Shown piece after piece: positions 15,315 to 24,439 of a stretch of 64,000 nt of DNA. The notes below the pieces were generated by a model. It made no database searches and was not told the DNA's origin. It saw only the letters and a program-made list of their open reading frames with translations. Positions within the stretch are counted from its first letter, which is position 1, and each line of letters starts with the position of its first letter. Source of the stretch: Deinococcus humi (GTDB lineage: Bacteria; Deinococcota; Deinococci; Deinococcales; Deinococcaceae); the NCBI RefSeq assembly GCF_014201875.1, contig NZ_JACHFL010000010.1:1-64000 (forward strand). The letters run 5' to 3'. Made by a program: the position numbers and the translations under genes.

Positions 15315-17243
15315 ATGGTAGCAAATCCACTGGAAGGACCGCCAGTACAGGCCACTGAAACGGCATCTTCCCGTCATTCTCATGAAAATGAGACATGGAA
15401 CACGGTCCTCAAACAGTTTCAGCCAAGGCTGACCAAGGCAGGTTTTGGACCGGAAGATATTCCAGATCCAGAATCTTCACAATTTCCCAGGTTTCTGGCT
15501 GATCTCAGCGCAGAAGATCATGTGTTGGCGGCTGAAGTCTCCAGAAAAATAAGACGTTTTAAGGACCACGGGAACTTGCCACCCGCCAATGCTTCGGCAG
15601 GACGGGACCGGAGGCGAAAGGCCAAACGCTCAGCTTTGATGCGGCGGGAAGGGCAGAGCTTTGTCTACGATAAGAAAAAGGCTCCGCTTTACGGCTTAAC
15701 GGCCCTCCTCCTGGGGATTGCGCCACTGATGTATTTCCTCTCGCGTCCGCTCAGTCAGGCGGCTGGGGTTCAGGGCGGACCAGCGTCACAGACAGCAAAG
15801 CAGGCTGACTCAAAGAGGAACGCCACGAGAACGCCAGGTGGTCCAAAAGATTCCGGGATTCAAGCAACTGGCCCGGTTGTCCAAGCTCGTGGTCAGGGCG
15901 CTGTGGCCGGGGCTGGCAGTGAGGCCGGGAAGGGTGAAGGTGGCCTGGTCAAGCCAAAGGGCAAAGACAACCTGACGGCCTTTGCGGGTGAGCGGGGTAC
16001 TGGGGGCGCGGTCACCAAGAAGGACATCGCCATTACGCCGCCAGTCGTTCCCTCTCCTCCAGTGTCCAGCTCGCCCCCGCCTCCCAACAACCTTCCTGCG
16101 AATGACGTGTACCGTCCCGTCGCCGCGAGTCCCGCGCAAAGTTTTGGGAACACCATCCCCGCCCGGCCGGCGGCCCCACAGCCTGCCGCACTCCGCTCTG
16201 AACCGACTCCAGCACCTTCCTCCGTGCCAGAGGACCCCACGCCCGTTGCTCCGGCTCCTGTCGCCACTGAGACAAGTCCGCTTCCATCTGCTGCGGAAGT
16301 CGCGCCTCAGCCTGTGGCGCAGGCCGTACCGCGTGCTGCTGCGCCCCTTCCTGCCGCCAATCTGGAGACGTCGTTCGGTGCAGACATCAATCCGTCTGCC
16401 CCGTCGGGGAACGCCGCGCCGGTGGCCTATGCTCCTCCCGCACGCCGGGTGTCCAGCGGGCTGATTTACGAGCGTGAGCGTCCAGAGCCTCCCCAGACGT
16501 CACCCGAAGCAGTGACCAGTGCGGCGGCTTCAGCACAAAGCGCAGCTCCAATCACAGGCGAGGGACTGACCTTCGGAGGGATGGGAACGTCAGCACCAAG
16601 AGGCGGGGACATCACCGCGCGGAACACCGTCCCGGCTGAAACGCCCTTCGGTGGGACGGCCACCAATGCGGCCTCCAAACTGGGTGCACTGGGCCCGTAC
16701 AGGAATCTCCAGCAGGTGCCGGTGCGGCTGGTGACGGCGGTGTACGCACTGACCGGCGGCTCAGTCCCGGTGGTGGTGGTCACCGCAGAAGGCGGCTCTT
16801 TCGTCGGTGTTGGTACGATCAACGGTCAACTGGCCCGCGTGGACATGACCTTCCGGCGCTACATTGACGCAGGGGGTCAGGTGTTCGAGATCGATGCCCT
16901 GGCGTACTCGGTGGAAGGCCAGAATTTGACCCAGGGTGTCCCGGCCCGCATTGAGCCGATTGCCCCCACGCTGGCCCTCGACGCGGCCCAGAATGGTGCC
17001 AACGCCCTGCAAGGCGCTGTCCAGTCGGCCCTCAGCGCAAATGCCGGAAGCGGCCCTAAGATTGCCATTGGCGACGGGGCGGCGATTGCTTCAAATGCCC
17101 TGCCCCCGCTGTGGCAAATCCTGGCAGGCGGTGTGGGTGAAACCTTCGCCCTTCCCAAGGCCACCCAGTCCATTTCGCGCGCCGCCAAGGTGGACAGCAA
17201 CACCCAACTCACGCTGATGATCGGCATTGGAGCGGGGCAGTAA
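15315..17243 (+). CDS. VirB10/TrbI-like T4SS scaffold protein
   Basis: Protein of 642 residues. A charged cytosolic N-terminus (about 1-120) leads into one membrane helix (APLYGLTALLLGIAPLMYFL). A very long Pro/Ala/Ser-rich periplasmic linker (about 150-440) follows, and a C-terminal domain with RLVTAVYALTGGSVPVVVVT and RVDMTFRRYIDAGGQVFEID. This architecture is that of VirB10/TrbI/DotG, which bridges inner and outer membranes. It is transcribed away from the main operon and is followed without a gap by a small membrane-protein gene. Confidence 0.75.
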   Translation: MVANPLEGPPVQATETASSRHSHENETWNTVLKQFQPRLTKAGFGPEDIPDPESSQFPRFLADLSAEDHVLAAEVSRKIRRFKDHGNLPPANASAGRDRRRKAKRSALMRREGQSFVYDKKKAPLYGLTALLLGIAPLMYFLSRPLSQAAGVQGGPASQTAKQADSKRNATRTPGGPKDSGIQATGPVVQARGQGAVAGAGSEAGKGEGGLVKPKGKDNLTAFAGERGTGGAVTKKDIAITPPVVPSPPVSSSPPPPNNLPANDVYRPVAASPAQSFGNTIPARPAAPQPAALRSEPTPAPSSVPEDPTPVAPAPVATETSPLPSAAEVAPQPVAQAVPRAAAPLPAANLETSFGADINPSAPSGNAAPVAYAPPARRVSSGLIYERERPEPPQTSPEAVTSAAASAQSAAPITGEGLTFGGMGTSAPRGGDITARNTVPAETPFGGTATNAASKLGALGPYRNLQQVPVRLVTAVYALTGGSVPVVVVTAEGGSFVGVGTINGQLARVDMTFRRYIDAGGQVFEIDALAYSVEGQNLTQGVPARIEPIAPTLALDAAQNGANALQGAVQSALSANAGSGPKIAIGDGAAIASNALPPLWQILAGGVGETFALPKATQSISRAAKVDSNTQLTLMIGIGAGQ

Positions 17244-17531
17244 ATGGTGATTCCGGCTGAATATGGTCCGCTGACCGTGGGCTTGTGGCTGGCTGTGGCT
17301 GCCGCGCTGGGCATGTGTGCGCTGGGCCACATGCTGCGTCGCCAGACCGTGCCCATGACACTTCTGGTGGTCACGGTTAGCATGGCGATAGGCGGCATTG
17401 CATTCTTTCCTGGCACTTATATGAATCACTCTGTTGTCAATATTTTGAAACTGTTTACAATCTTCATTGTCCTTGATTTGATGATAGTGAGCCTGGTATT
17501 GAGATTCAGAAATAGACCAGTTGCAGCGTAA
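17244..17531 (+). CDS. Small three-TM protein after virB10
   Basis: Protein of 95 residues with three hydrophobic helices (LTVGLWLAVAAALGMCALGH, MTLLVVTVSMAIGGIAFFPG, ILKLFTIFIVLDLMIVSLVL) and a basic end. Its ATG directly follows the TAA of virB10, so it is co-translated. No family recognised; a T4SS accessory role is inferred from position. Confidence 0.65.
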   Translation: MVIPAEYGPLTVGLWLAVAAALGMCALGHMLRRQTVPMTLLVVTVSMAIGGIAFFPGTYMNHSVVNILKLFTIFIVLDLMIVSLVLRFRNRPVAA

Positions 17532-17660
17532 GAGTCAGTATTGAGCAGGAAGGCCATACACCCTATCTGCTGAATTCTTTCACTGCGAGAACAAACGTTG
17601 TCATTCAACCTGAAGAAGCCCGGACGTTCCAATCCAGGTCAATCGAACGCACTTGGCAGG

Positions 17661-18089
17661 TCAGTAGGGTTTGGCGATCTGCCAGTATTGGGTCAGCAGG
17701 CCCGTCATGGCCGTGGCGTTCTTCGGGTCGGTGATGATCTGGAAACTGGCCTTGCCAGGAATGATGATCGGCCCGCCCTGCACGACGATCAAACTGTTGG
17801 TAAAGTTCGCTGGCATGGTGTAGACGGCTGCGCCCACTGCTTTGAGCGGCTTCATGTTCTGGGCGAATTTGGGGGAGGTCATCACCCGCACCCTGATGGC
17901 CCGCTGCTGGGCCAGTTGCAAGATGCCCCGCTGGAACTCGCCGCTGCCAAACGCCACGCCGTACAGGTCCACGTTGCCCTTGAGCAGTCCGAGAACCGCT
18001 TTGGTGTCGGTAGTGGTGGTGATGGGGGTCTGCGCCTGGGCGGTGGCAGTGGCCGCCGCCAGCAGCGCAAGAATGGAGAGGGTTTTCAT
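17661..18089 (-). CDS. Periplasmic PLD-like protein, paralogue of 9132-9626
   Basis: Protein of 142 residues with a signal peptide (MKTLSILALLAAATATAQA). The body (VDLYGVAFGSGEFQRGILQL, IRVRVMTSPKF, then AVYTMPANFTNSLIVVQGGP) follows the PLD-like strand order of the other small periplasmic protein, again without a full HKD motif. The ATG at 18089 has AAGGAGCGCCC directly upstream. It ends the second minus-strand tra block. Confidence 0.6.
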   Translation of the reverse strand: MKTLSILALLAAATATAQAQTPITTTTDTKAVLGLLKGNVDLYGVAFGSGEFQRGILQLAQQRAIRVRVMTSPKFAQNMKPLKAVGAAVYTMPANFTNSLIVVQGGPIIIPGKASFQIITDPKNATAMTGLLTQYWQIAKPY

Positions 18090-18098
18090 GGGCGCTCC

Positions 18099-19484
18099 TT
18101 AAAACAGGTAATCGATCAGGGGGACGCCACTGACGCGCGGCACTTCGTAGCCTTCCGGGACGCTCTGCCAGGTGAAGTGCGTTTGGAGTCCGGCGTAAGG
18201 CAGGCCTGCGGCGAATTCTTTAATCAGCACTGGCGCGGGCAGGGGCACCACAACAGGGGGAATCTGGATGGAGACATTGTTGCCGGTGGCCATGTAAATC
18301 ATCTGACGCAGGGGCTTGGCCGCCGCCGCTTCAGGCAGGAGCTTGACGGTGGGCCGCGTCCACGCCGAAAACAAGTTGGTGTAGCCGAACCGCTCATAGA
18401 CGGGCGACGGCTGCGGCGGGAAGGTGCGCTTGAACTCTTCGAGCTTCCACACGCCGGGCGGGTTGGGATTGGCCAGCACGTCGGTCAGGGCGGGCAAGGT
18501 ATGCACCCGCAGGGGCAACGTGACGGCGTTCCCAGTCAAGCCCTGGGCATAGTAGACCGGGGCGGTGGCCGCGAACACACCGCCCAACCTGGTTCCGGCA
18601 TCTTTGCCCTTCTGGGCCAGGCCCAGCAAGTCAGGCTTGAGGGTCTGTGTGGGGGCCACCAGCGCCCCAGTGAGCAAGGTGTCCCACAGCAGGGGAGAGA
18701 ACTTCGCCGTGGGCTTGATGGCTTCCAGAATGTCTTTCTGATAATCGGCCTGATAAAGCTTCTCGGCAGTGAGGGTGGCGGCCTTGATCCGGTTGACGGC
18801 CTCGCCATATTGAAAGGCAATCGGCCTGGGCGCAAGTGGATTCAATGTTTCCTGATCGCCTTCGATGCAAAACAACTTTGCTGATCCCAGATAAAAGCAG
18901 GTACCAGGAAGATACATCAACGTCAGATCCAGTTTCGCACCAGCGCAGTAATCCGTATTGGGGACGTTCGGAAGGATGGAATAAGAATCCATATTCAATT
19001 CATCTTTAATGTCTTGCCTGGGGATTTTTCCAGCCAACTCTTTGGGATACATTGAATCTTCTGTATTGACAATAAATTCTGGTTTAGCTGCCTCCTGATT
19101 CTGCCCAAAATCTATTGTGCAGTGGGAGAGATTCATAAAAGGGCTGTTAAGATTGAGCATCGCCCGCCAGTAATAGCGGTCTTCAAAACGCTGCCATGCC
19201 TGCCGTATGTCCTTGCCAACACGAAGGGTTTCATCTCTGAAGCTGTATGGCACATTGTACTGGTACTTGCCGCAGCCCGCTTTATCCTTGTCATTCTTGG
19301 CTTTCGCAGCGCATGACTTGTACTGCTTAAACTTTTCAACGCTCATGAAAGAGGCGTGCGGAACGGGCCGGCTGCTGGACGTGTCGTAAATATTCTGACG
19401 GTCATACTTCGGGGCTTTCTCGGTTGTCGCGGCTGTGGCGTGGCCCATCAGCAGCAATCCCGAGAGGACAAGCGGCCATCTCAT
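18099..19484 (-). CDS. Secreted Cys-rich T4SS-associated protein
   Basis: Protein of 461 residues with a signal peptide (MRWPLVLSGLLLMGHATA). Six or so Cys fall in the first 220 residues (YKSCAAKAK, KAGCGKYQ, LSHCTIDF, TDYCAGAK, GTCFYLG, LFCIEGD), suggesting disulfide bonds in the periplasm. The size and Cys pattern loosely recall TraU-type proteins, but no clear motif supports that. The ATG overlaps the stop of the VirB9-like gene (ATGA), so it belongs to the conjugation operon. Confidence 0.6.
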   Translation of the reverse strand: MRWPLVLSGLLLMGHATAATTEKAPKYDRQNIYDTSSSRPVPHASFMSVEKFKQYKSCAAKAKNDKDKAGCGKYQYNVPYSFRDETLRVGKDIRQAWQRFEDRYYWRAMLNLNSPFMNLSHCTIDFGQNQEAAKPEFIVNTEDSMYPKELAGKIPRQDIKDELNMDSYSILPNVPNTDYCAGAKLDLTLMYLPGTCFYLGSAKLFCIEGDQETLNPLAPRPIAFQYGEAVNRIKAATLTAEKLYQADYQKDILEAIKPTAKFSPLLWDTLLTGALVAPTQTLKPDLLGLAQKGKDAGTRLGGVFAATAPVYYAQGLTGNAVTLPLRVHTLPALTDVLANPNPPGVWKLEEFKRTFPPQPSPVYERFGYTNLFSAWTRPTVKLLPEAAAAKPLRQMIYMATGNNVSIQIPPVVVPLPAPVLIKEFAAGLPYAGLQTHFTWQSVPEGYEVPRVSGVPLIDYLF

Positions 19485-20605
19485 TTGAGGATGACTCCCA
19501 CGTACTTGCGCGCGGTGGCCCTGGTGGTGGCGTCGGCCTCGATGACCACGAACATCAGAACTTTCGGCCCGGCCTGTTCAAGCACCCGCTGGGGCACTTC
19601 TACCGTTCCCTTGAATGGAGCGGCAGCCCCGACAGGAAAATAACCTTTGAGAATGCTCAGATCGCTGACGGGCACGTTCTTGACGCGGAGGGAAGTCTGG
19701 GCGGTGTCCAGAGTGTAGGTCTTGCCTGCAGCGGCCCCGTTCAGTCCCACGGTGTACCTGAGCGCCTGACTGTTCGGCGTCCTGGCGTTGCCTTCCAGAT
19801 CCACGGTCAAGGTCAGCGCGCCATTGGTCCCGGCGAATGAGGTTGGCCTGGCCGGGGCAGGTGCTGAGACTGGCCGAGCTGGAACTGGAGGCGGCTTAAC
19901 CACCAGGGCTGGTGGCTTGACTGTTGGGGCTGGGGGCTTGGCCGTTGGAACAGCTGGCTTGACCACTGGAGTTGGGGGCTTCACGGCCTGCACAGGTGGT
20001 TTGGCGGCTGTGGCCGGGGCTGGCCTAGGGGCCGGGTTCTTGATGGTGTAGGAGAGAACTCCGCTTCCCTTGTCGGTGAGGTCCATCAGCACTTTGAGAA
20101 TCACGGGAGAGGAATTGGGATTCGCCGCAATCTCCCCTGATGCTGATTTCTCTGCCTTCTGTTCCGCAGCCGTCAGCAGACGAAAATTGATCGTGGCTGT
20201 GCCGCCAGCCTGAAGCGCGTCAATGTAAACGACTCTTCCATCGTATCGATCAATGCTCGCCAGCACGGCGTCTTGCTTGCTGGTATTGATCCCAATGCTC
20301 TGAACCCTGGACGGAAAAACCAGCACGATCTGATAGTTCGTGCTGGCAATCATCTTGACGGCGCTGTTTCCCGTCAGTTGATTGGTTGTGAAAATGGTTT
20401 GCAGGCCAGTTTTGACCACCGGCGCATTGCCCGGCACTGCTGGTGCGGCGCTGTTTCTGGTCACATTGCTTGGAGCGGGCGGCTTGCTGGGTGTCACCGC
20501 TCTTTGCGCTGTCGCAGGCGTGGAAGTCACCTGCGGGGACAACGCCTGACCATGCCCCAGGGAGAGCGTCAGGGCCAGAGCGGTCCAGGAAGATGACTTT
20601 GTCAT
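19481..20605 (-). CDS. VirB9/TraK-like periplasmic protein
   Basis: Protein of 374 residues with a signal peptide ending near ALS. An N-terminal beta domain (residues about 65-200; TNYQIVLVFPSRVQSIGIN, then GTATINFRLL) resembles the N-terminal domain of VirB9/TraK secretin-like proteins. A linker of repeated K-P-P-x-P/x-V units (about 200-260) follows, then a second beta domain. By family knowledge VirB9 partners VirB10 in the outer-membrane core complex. The gene follows virD4 after a 55-base gap. Confidence 0.55.
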   Translation of the reverse strand: MTKSSSWTALALTLSLGHGQALSPQVTSTPATAQRAVTPSKPPAPSNVTRNSAAPAVPGNAPVVKTGLQTIFTTNQLTGNSAVKMIASTNYQIVLVFPSRVQSIGINTSKQDAVLASIDRYDGRVVYIDALQAGGTATINFRLLTAAEQKAEKSASGEIAANPNSSPVILKVLMDLTDKGSGVLSYTIKNPAPRPAPATAAKPPVQAVKPPTPVVKPAVPTAKPPAPTVKPPALVVKPPPVPARPVSAPAPARPTSFAGTNGALTLTVDLEGNARTPNSQALRYTVGLNGAAAGKTYTLDTAQTSLRVKNVPVSDLSILKGYFPVGAAAPFKGTVEVPQRVLEQAGPKVLMFVVIEADATTRATARKYVGVILK

Positions 20606-20660
20606 TCACCCATTTTGACACGAACATAATGAGTAAATCCCAAATTCTCAATCAAATGAC

Positions 20661-22547
20661 TCAAAAAACCGCTTGATCAATGTCATCGTCTTGATCTCTA
20701 GTGTCAACGTCTAGAGACGATATTGTCTGTGCTGGGGGTTCGGGTACGGCTGGCAGAGGTGCAGTTGAAACTGTTGAAATGGCGTCTGGCGCAGAATCTT
20801 CGCCTGTTCCAGGCTCTTCTGGCGGCGGGTTGATGGGCGCGGTGGCTGGGGACATCGCTGCAGCTCCTGCGCCAGCTTCCGGCACGCCGCCAACCGTGGC
20901 GGGGGTCCCAGGTGCAGGGGAAGACTGGGCCTGGGTGTCGGCCTCTGGCTCGGCCTGGGACGCTTTGACTCCTGTCTCTGACCGCCCAGGGGGTCTGGGC
21001 GTGGGGTACTGCGGCGCGCTTTCGTGTTCCTTGAACCGCCACGGCTCCAGCCGGTGGGCCAGGATGGGCGGAAAGTCGTTGCACAAAATGATGCTCTTTC
21101 CGGCCCCCAACATGGCGAACTCACTCGCGGAGATCAGTTCGCGCTCGGTCATGCGGACGTTGGTGTTCAGCTCCTTGCCGTGTTCCTCTTTGGCCTGGCC
21201 CCGGTCCTCCAGCATGTATTTGCCGCAGGACGCCGAGACAAAGGCGGACGTGCCTTCTCGATCGTCGTCTGAGCGGTCCACGGCAGGCAGAAAGACCTTG
21301 GTGTGGGCGTTCTCCATGATCACGGTCCGGCCTTCCTTGCCCCAGATGTCGCCGAGCTGGGCCAGCGACTGCACGTAAATGCACAGGGAGATGCCGCGTC
21401 CGGCCACGGTGCCCGCGTACTCCGCGAGCAGGTTGGGCGAGGCCCTGAAGGCCTCGTCAAAGACGGTCAGGATTTTCTGACCCTCCTGGCCAGGATCCAG
21501 GTCATAGCGGCGCATGATCGAACGGAAGATGGCGTCGATGACCAGGTTGAACAGGGCGAGGTTCAGGGTCAGTTCCGACTCGCGGAACACCAGATACACC
21601 GTCGTCGGTCGGTCCACGATATCCGCAGCCATGAAATCGCTGCCACCCGTCATGTGCTTGACGCCTGGGGTGATCAAAAAGCTCGCCGCCGTCCTGAGCC
21701 GCTGCCAGGAGTTGTTCAGAAAGCGGTCCCCGTCCGCCTCATCCCAGTCCATCTGGTCCGGGTCCTTCCCCAGAAACGAGTTCAGCCACCGGGTCACCTG
21801 CGGGTCATTCAGCGCCTGGAGTCTGAGGGCCGTTCCCTTGAGACCGTGCGGCTGGTAGATCATCGAATCCAGAAACGCGACGGTGGGTGCTCCCGAAACT
21901 TTGGCCGCCTTGATGAGTGCCGCGAGCGCCGCGCTCGCGCGCTGGGCGAAGATGGCGTTCGCGCCGTCCTTGTCCGGCTGCATGAACCCGATGGCCGCGC
22001 TGAAGATCTGCTCATCGGTCTCCAGCTCTTTGAAAGGATCAAATTGATGGCTGCTCTCCCCACCCGATGGGTTGAGAATGAACACGTCCTGACCCAGCAC
22101 GTCGCGGCGGTATCCGGCGGTCTGCTCGGCGATCTCGCCCTTGATGTCCACGACGATGGCTGACCCTTCCCAGTTGTACAGGTTGCTGGCAATGCTCAGC
22201 CCCTTGCCGCTCCGGCTCGGGCCAACCCACAGGAAATGTCCCAGCTCATTTTTCCCAGCGGTGCCCGGACGGACCACGAGGGGTTTCTTGTAGGCGAACC
22301 CCACCAACACGCCGTCGCCTTCAAACACACCTCTGGTCAGCGGCGCAATTTCAGCCTTGTGGGCGAAATGGGCGGTGTGTCTGACCTGGGGCCGACTGTC
22401 CTTGAAGAGATAAACAAGCCCGCTTCCCACGAGAAAAAATGCGGCGGCAAGAACGCCCTGGCCCAGCATCGTGAAAAAAACGGTGACCCAGAACACGAGC
22501 AGGGCCAGACACCAGCGCACCATGAACAGCTTGTAATTGACGATCAC
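20661..22547 (-). CDS. virD4: VirD4/TraG-type coupling ATPase
   Basis: Protein of 628 residues that brings the relaxase-DNA complex to the channel. Two N-terminal membrane helices (WCLALLVFWVTVFFTMLGQG, AAAFFLVGSGLVYLF) are followed by Walker A VGPSRSGKGLS near residue 110, the VVDIKGEIAEQTAGYRR block, and Walker B ILTVFDEAFRA near 360 with the usual LAEYAGTVAGRGI and IYVQSLAQLGDIWG motifs. The last 130 residues or so are Pro/Ala-rich. The GTG at 22547 overlaps the stop of the preceding gene (GTGA). Confidence 0.93.
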   Translation of the reverse strand: MIVNYKLFMVRWCLALLVFWVTVFFTMLGQGVLAAAFFLVGSGLVYLFKDSRPQVRHTAHFAHKAEIAPLTRGVFEGDGVLVGFAYKKPLVVRPGTAGKNELGHFLWVGPSRSGKGLSIASNLYNWEGSAIVVDIKGEIAEQTAGYRRDVLGQDVFILNPSGGESSHQFDPFKELETDEQIFSAAIGFMQPDKDGANAIFAQRASAALAALIKAAKVSGAPTVAFLDSMIYQPHGLKGTALRLQALNDPQVTRWLNSFLGKDPDQMDWDEADGDRFLNNSWQRLRTAASFLITPGVKHMTGGSDFMAADIVDRPTTVYLVFRESELTLNLALFNLVIDAIFRSIMRRYDLDPGQEGQKILTVFDEAFRASPNLLAEYAGTVAGRGISLCIYVQSLAQLGDIWGKEGRTVIMENAHTKVFLPAVDRSDDDREGTSAFVSASCGKYMLEDRGQAKEEHGKELNTNVRMTERELISASEFAMLGAGKSIILCNDFPPILAHRLEPWRFKEHESAPQYPTPRPPGRSETGVKASQAEPEADTQAQSSPAPGTPATVGGVPEAGAGAAAMSPATAPINPPPEEPGTGEDSAPDAISTVSTAPLPAVPEPPAQTISSLDVDTRDQDDDIDQAVF

Positions 22548-22969
22548 AGCGTGCTGCCGGGGGGAACAGGTGAAGTCTGGCGCGACTCCTCCACCTTGAC
22601 CGAGTTCACCCGCATGTCCCGGTTCGCCATCACTTCAGGACGCCAGTACAGACCGAACGAGGCGCTGAAGATGCCGAAGACCAGCCCGGAAATCAGGGCG
22701 CTCTTGACCACCAGCGGCGCAGTCCAAGACGAAAGCAGTCCATTTCGGCAAGCAGCGGAGTTCAGGCAGGCCGTCCAGAACCGGAGACCGTTCCCATGCC
22801 CCACTGCCTCGTGCTGCGCCCTGTACAAGCTCAGATACTGGGCGAGGGCGCGCTCAAAGTCCAGGCGAAAACTCATGATGATCAGGGACAAGAAGACCAA
22901 CGTGGCCAGAATGCCAAGCCACTTGGTCAGCATGGGTCTCATATCAAGGTAGATCGACTGGAATCTCAT
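22544..22969 (-). CDS. Two-TM membrane protein between relaxase and virD4
   Basis: Protein of 141 residues with helices near the start (WLGILATLVFLSLIIMSF) and centre (VVKSALISGLVFGIFSASFG) and two Cys between them (WTACLNSAACRNG) that may pair in the periplasm. The ATG at 22969 has GGAGG eight bases upstream and was preferred to a TTG at 22984. A conserved position between relaxase and coupling protein suggests a mating-related role; no family recognised. Confidence 0.65.
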   Translation of the reverse strand: MRFQSIYLDMRPMLTKWLGILATLVFLSLIIMSFRLDFERALAQYLSLYRAQHEAVGHGNGLRFWTACLNSAACRNGLLSSWTAPLVVKSALISGLVFGIFSASFGLYWRPEVMANRDMRVNSVKVEESRQTSPVPPGSTL

Positions 22970-22987
22970 TCTGATGGCCTCCAACCG

Positions 22988-23584
22988 TTAGTTTCCAAAC
23001 TGGATGTCAACCGTTCTCTTCTTCTGAGAACGGTCGTTTTCTGTTTCCCGTTCAGGCTGCTTTCCCCCTGGCTTGCCAGACACGTTTGTTTCATCCCCGT
23101 AGTCCTGCCGGATGGACATGGCCCTCGGGGCATAAGTGACCTGCTGTTGTTCCACGTCACCGGCAACCCTGAGCTGCCTGATGTCCTCAACGGTGAAGCA
23201 CTTTTCAGCAGGAATCAGAACGTGGGCGTGGGGATGGTCCGTATGGCCCTGCGCTCCGGCATGGACCACCAGCATGTAGTTGTCAATGTTGTTTCTCTCA
23301 AGAACACTCCGCGCCCAGCGTTCCGTCTCCTGAGCGGTCATCCCGGCGTTGCCGCTGCTCATCACCACCCGGTACAGATGGTCTCCATTCGACTGCTCCA
23401 ATCGCTTTTCCAGCTCACGCCTGCCCTGCTCTCCATCGTCAGCAAGCCGGAACCGTCCATCTCGCGTGATCACCTCCCGGTCTCCCGGCTCGGCTTCCAG
23501 GGTGGGCCGCCGGGTAAAGTAATCGATGCTTTTCATGCCGATCCTGGCCTTCACTGCGCCCTGACTGGCCGTCTTGAAATTCAT
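22988..23584 (-). CDS. Small VirD2/MOBP-like relaxase
   Basis: DNA relaxase of 198 residues. The metal-binding His motif is GHTDHPHAHVLI (near 112-123), which matches the HxDxxHxH motif III of VirD2-type MOBP enzymes. A Tyr near the N-terminus (SIDYFTRRP) is a candidate nicking residue. It is shorter than most MOBP relaxases and lacks a helicase or large C-terminal domain. It would cut the nic-like sequence at 24188-24195. The ATG overlaps the stop of the RHH-like gene (ATGA). Confidence 0.8.
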   Translation of the reverse strand: MNFKTASQGAVKARIGMKSIDYFTRRPTLEAEPGDREVITRDGRFRLADDGEQGRRELEKRLEQSNGDHLYRVVMSSGNAGMTAQETERWARSVLERNNIDNYMLVVHAGAQGHTDHPHAHVLIPAEKCFTVEDIRQLRVAGDVEQQQVTYAPRAMSIRQDYGDETNVSGKPGGKQPERETENDRSQKKRTVDIQFGN

Positions 23585-24057
23585 TTTGATGATGGTGGCG
23601 ATGACTCTTCCTCCTCCACGTCCGCCTGATTCATCAACGGATCATCCACGAGCAACCGTCTCCAGTTTCCAAAGCCCTTGATGTCCTCTCGCAACTCCTT
23701 ATAGGTGCTGTCCCAGTTGCGTCGCTCAAGCTCACGCACCCGCTCCCGGTCAAGCTGAGGCGGCAGAATCAAGCTGGCCTGCACCATCCGCCGGGCGGTT
23801 CCCGCTTCCATGTAACTCCTGACCATCATCTCCATCAGGTTTTCCATCATCTGGTTGATTTCCTGACGCACGGCAGAGCGAATATGGGGGGCCAGAAGCT
23901 GGTCTGAAGTGCCCTTGTAATCGTGAATAAACGCCTGCTCCAGCAAATGGCCAGCGTAAGCGTAGACCGACATATTTTCCTGGTCACACTTTTGCTTGAT
24001 GCGCCTCGCCAGTTCCTCGCTGACCCCCACCTGCAATCTCACCTGTTTGCTGGACAC
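23581..24057 (-). CDS. Relaxosome accessory protein (RHH-like)
   Basis: Protein of 158 residues. The N-terminal 50 residues (VRLQVGVSEELARRIKQKCD then MSVYAYAGHLLEQAF) read as a beta strand plus two helices, like ribbon-helix-helix DNA-binding proteins such as MobC/TraJ partners. A Met/Glu-rich helix (INQMMENLMEMMVRSYMEAG) may mediate oligomers. The GTG at 24057 has GGAGGG upstream. It is first in the mobilisation operon and next to the probable oriT. Confidence 0.65.
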   Translation of the reverse strand: MSSKQVRLQVGVSEELARRIKQKCDQENMSVYAYAGHLLEQAFIHDYKGTSDQLLAPHIRSAVRQEINQMMENLMEMMVRSYMEAGTARRMVQASLILPPQLDRERVRELERRNWDSTYKELREDIKGFGNWRRLLVDDPLMNQADVEEEESSPPSSK

Positions 24058-24152
24058 TGATCGCCCTCCATTTCCTGTCTCTTTTTTATTTATTTCTCTT
24101 CACCCTGCTGAGTAGCGGTGTAGTCAGAATTCAATCCGAAAAAAGCCGTCCC

Positions 24153-24200
24153 AGTGGGCAAATCTGTAATTCATTACTCTTACTCCTTATCCTGCCCACT
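24153..24200 (+). other. oriT: Probable oriT with IncP/VirD2-type nic site
   Basis: TTATCCTGCCC at 24187-24197 matches the IncP/T-border nic core (ATCCTG|C), predicting cleavage between 24194 and 24195 on the plus strand. An inverted repeat AGTGGGCA (24153-24160) / TGCCCACT (24193-24200) overlaps the nick. The site is 130 bases upstream of the mobilisation operon. The cut strand would send 24195 onward first and the tra genes last, as usual for conjugative plasmids. Confidence 0.7.
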
Positions 24201-24439
24201 TTGCCGAAACTCGCCCCCCGTCCGCCGCCCTTGCCCTCACCAGCCGAACCAGACCACACCGTAGATTTACTCTAAAGTTCATAATTCAACTTGTATTAGT
24301 TCAGGAAAACAATGCCAAAGTCAAGTTCTACCGAAGCACGCCATTGCGCCTGCTTGGGGAGAATCAAGACATGAAACACCCCATGCACTGGGGGTTGCTC
24401 TGCCCAAGCCCAGGCCTGGGCGCTCACCTGGCTGCTGCG
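24201..24439. other. Gene-free leading-region DNA next to oriT
   Basis: About 240 bases right of the nic site, AT-rich around 24260-24310 (TCTAAAGTTCATAATTCAAC). No open frame of coding character; possibly part of oriT or a single-strand promoter. Confidence 0.35.

Noticed and set aside
17598..18884. 428-codon plus-strand frame
   Set aside because: Overlaps two minus-strand genes with signal peptides and ribosome-binding sites; no recognisable protein features.
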